Source of the DNA: an uncultured Gemmatimonadota bacterium
Lineage (GTDB): Bacteria > Gemmatimonadota > Gemmatimonadetes > Longimicrobiales > Gaopeijiaceae
DNA: 6,685 nucleotides
Direction of reading: 5' to 3'
NCBI GenBank assembly: GCA_937136445.1
Contig: CAKZOQ010000602.1
Coordinates: 1 to 6,685 of the forward strand
The notes beneath the pieces were generated by a model, which was given only the letters and a program-made list of their open reading frames with translations, was not told where the DNA came from and did no database searches. Position numbers and translations under genes: made by a program. How positions within the stretch are numbered: the stretch's first letter is position 1; every line of letters starts with the position of its first letter. This document shows, piece by piece, positions 5,111-6,685 of this stretch.

Positions 5111-6654
5111 CGGCCACGCCGGCTCTCCGCTTCCGTCATGGCGATGATGATGGAGAGCATCGTCGGCAGCTCGAAGGGCTTGCTGAGGAATCGGACGTTC
5201 CGACCCAGGTGGCCCAGCTGCTCGGTGGAGTAGCCCGACACCAGGAGCACCGGCAGCTCCGGTCGGAGCCCATGGACGAACTCCGCCAGCTCCACCCCCG
5301 TCATCTCCGGCATCATGATGTCCGAAATGACGATGTCGATGGCGTCGGGGCGGGTCTTGAGGAGGGCCCGGGCGGCGTCTCCGTCGGCCGCGGGAAGGAC
5401 GTGGTGGCCCTCGGCGGAGAGCGCCTTCGACAGGGTCCGGCGCAGGACCCCCTCGTCCTCTGCAAGGAGGATCGTCAGGGAGCGCGTGGGCAGGCTGAAG
5501 GGCTCCACCTCGCTCACGCCTTCGGGGTCGGGCGGCTCGGTCCGCGGGAAGGCCAGGTGGACGGTGGTGCCTTCCCCGGGCACCGAGTCGATCCAGACCG
5601 CGCCACCGAACTGGTCCATGGTGCCGAAGACCGACGCCAGACCGAGCCCCGTGCCGCCGGACTCGGAGCGTCCCGTGAAAAAGGGGTCGAAGGCCCGGCT
5701 CCGCACCGCTTCCTCCATCCCCTCCCCGTCGTCCTGGACGCTCACCACCACGAAGTCCCGCTCCAGCTCGGGTTGGAAGGAGGCGACGGCCCCCCGCAGC
5801 TCCGATCCGAGCTGCTCCCGAAGACGGAAGTCGAGGTGGCCACCCGTCGGCATCGCCTGCTCGGCGTTGGTGGCCAGGTTGAAGATCACCTGGTCCAACC
5901 GGCCTTCGTCCACCTCGACGAAGAGGTCGTGGCGGGTGTCCACCGACACCGAGATGTTGTCCCGGAGAAAGCGGCGGAGGAATCTGGCGCGGTCACGGAT
6001 GACCTGGCCCAGGTCCACCACCCGCATCTCCAGGGGCTGCTCCCGGGCGAAGGCCAGGAGCTGCGAGGTGACCGACTCACCCCGGGAGAGGACCTCATCG
6101 GCCTCTTCGAGGTCCTCCTTCGCCTCCTGGGGTAGCCCCTCCTGGTCCAGAACGAGCTGGAGGAGAAGCTTGGCGCTGGCCAGCACGTTCCGCATGTCGT
6201 GGGCGATGCCGCCGGCGAGGCTACCCACCGAATTGAGCCGGTCGGCCATCCCGATCTCCCGACCCATGCGCCGATGCTCGGTGACGTCCTCCTGGATCCC
6301 GACGAAGTGCGTGATGTCCCCGGAGGCGTTCCGGAGGGGGCTCAGGCTCAGCCGATTCCAGAAGACGGTGCCGTCCTTCCGATGGTTCTGGAGGGTGACC
6401 TGGAGCGCACGGCCCTTGTCCAGGGCGTCCCCGATGCCCTCGACCACCGACTCGTCGGTCTCCGGTCCCTGGAGGAACCGGCAGTTCCGACCCACCACCT
6501 CGTCCGTGGAGTAGCCGGTGATGCGGCTGAAGCCCTCGGAGACGTAGACCAGGGGCCAATCCGGTTCCCGGGCGTCGGCGATGGTGACCCCCGCCTGGAC
6601 CGACTGGACGGCCTGCTCCAGGAGCGACAGCATGGCCCGGGCGTCGTTCGGCAC
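5107..6654 (-). CDS. LOV-type blue-light hybrid histidine kinase
   Basis: This is a 515-residue soluble protein with no membrane helix or signal peptide, so it acts in the cytoplasm. Residues about 16-126 are a LOV domain: YVSEGFSRITGYSTDEVVG, then GRNCRFLQG with Cys58, Arg59 and Gln62, Asn90 and Asn100 (QNHRKDGTVFWN) and Gln121 (FVGIQEDVT). These are the flavin-contacting residues and adduct cysteine of photoactive LOV proteins such as YtvA. A helical linker leads to the HisKA-type H-box GGIAHDMRN with His152. The ATPase domain has the N-box Asn263 (NLATNA), Asp308 in DDGEG, FDPFFTGRS (322-330) and GTGLGL (334-339). A receiver domain (about 391-510) carries Glu399/Asp400, phosphoacceptor Asp445, Ser473 and Lys492. 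Light should change autophosphorylation and transfer to Asp445. No output or HPt domain is attached, so the partner is elsewhere. The start is GTG with GGAGG 8 bases upstream; Met8 (6633) is an alternative. Confidence 0.93.
   Translation of the reverse strand: MPNDARAMLSLLEQAVQSVQAGVTIADAREPDWPLVYVSEGFSRITGYSTDEVVGRNCRFLQGPETDESVVEGIGDALDKGRALQVTLQNHRKDGTVFWNRLSLSPLRNASGDITHFVGIQEDVTEHRRMGREIGMADRLNSVGSLAGGIAHDMRNVLASAKLLLQLVLDQEGLPQEAKEDLEEADEVLSRGESVTSQLLAFAREQPLEMRVVDLGQVIRDRARFLRRFLRDNISVSVDTRHDLFVEVDEGRLDQVIFNLATNAEQAMPTGGHLDFRLREQLGSELRGAVASFQPELERDFVVVSVQDDGEGMEEAVRSRAFDPFFTGRSESGGTGLGLASVFGTMDQFGGAVWIDSVPGEGTTVHLAFPRTEPPDPEGVSEVEPFSLPTRSLTILLAEDEGVLRRTLSKALSAEGHHVLPAADGDAARALLKTRPDAIDIVISDIMMPEMTGVELAEFVHGLRPELPVLLVSGYSTEQLGHLGRNVRFLSKPFELPTMLSIIIAMTEAESRRGR
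6277..6609 (-). other. LOV photosensor domain of the hybrid kinase
   Basis: This is the coding segment for residues 16-126. The TGC codon for the adduct cysteine Cys58 is at 6481-6483. The order of motifs (TGYSTDEVVGRNCRFLQG, NHRKDGTVFWN, FVGIQEDVT) matches bacterial LOV domains rather than generic PAS domains, which lack the Cys and the Asn pair. Flavin (FMN) binding is inferred from these residues. Confidence 0.85.
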
Positions 6655-6662
6655 GCCGCCCC

Positions 6663-6667
6663 CCTCC
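6663..6667 (-). promoter_or_regulatory. Ribosome-binding site for the LOV kinase
   Basis: The minus strand reads GGAGG, 8 bases before the GTG at 6654. This decides the start: the frame stays open upstream to the window edge, and an ATG exists seven codons further in, at 6633, but GGAGG is best placed for the GTG. The flanking sequence is G-rich, so a chance match is possible. Confidence 0.6.
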
Positions 6668-6685
6668 CCCGTCGCCGCGGCGCCC

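Noticed and set aside
5209..6514. Overlapping plus-strand open frames (308 and 399 codons) opposite the LOV kinase
   Set aside because: The minus-strand protein is a textbook multidomain kinase; the plus-strand translations are Arg/Ser-rich or His/Gly-rich shadows.

Overview
The window is a very GC-rich stretch of bacterial chromosome, roughly two-thirds G+C or more by eye, and almost entirely coding. The gene content (a DUF4159 protein, a VWA/GATase-like membrane protein, a caspase-like exported protein and a TPR protein in one run, next to a short conserved-looking protein of unknown function) resembles what I know from Gemmatimonadota and related soil or marine lineages such as Acidobacteriota. 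That placement is an inference from gene style, not from a marker gene. No RNA gene, mobile element, CRISPR array or recognisable phage gene was seen.

Region 1 (1-4509, minus strand) is a tightly packed gene run read right to left: a DUF4159 protein (3634-4509), a 766-residue membrane-anchored VWA protein with a GATase-like domain (1317-3617), a caspase-like exported protein (265-1320) and an exported TPR-like protein that runs off the left edge (1-268). Two junctions are 4-base ATGA overlaps and the third gap is 16 bases, so this is almost certainly one operon. All four products have a signal peptide or membrane anchors, so the operon appears to build something at or outside the inner membrane. 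It resembles the Bat/VWA envelope gene sets that accompany MoxR ATPases, but no MoxR or DUF58 gene is visible here. The caspase-like protein keeps its histidine but has serine where the catalytic cysteine should be, and the GATase-like domain lacks a nucleophilic cysteine. Both therefore look like binding or scaffold modules rather than enzymes.

Region 2 (4510-4732) is a divergent intergenic stretch that should carry the operon promoter and the promoter of the small plus-strand gene. It holds an 8-bp GC-rich inverted repeat with a 14-base loop; no confident sigma-70 boxes were found.

Region 3 (4733-6654) holds a small uncharacterised plus-strand gene (4733-5110). It converges on a minus-strand hybrid histidine kinase (5107-6654), and the stop codons of the two genes overlap. 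The kinase's N-terminal PAS domain is a LOV domain with the GRNCRFLQ motif and the flavin-contacting Asn, Asn and Gln residues. It is therefore very probably a blue-light-sensing LOV-histidine kinase-receiver protein. The photoactive cysteine is the only cysteine in its 515 residues. Nothing in the window ties the kinase functionally to the operon.
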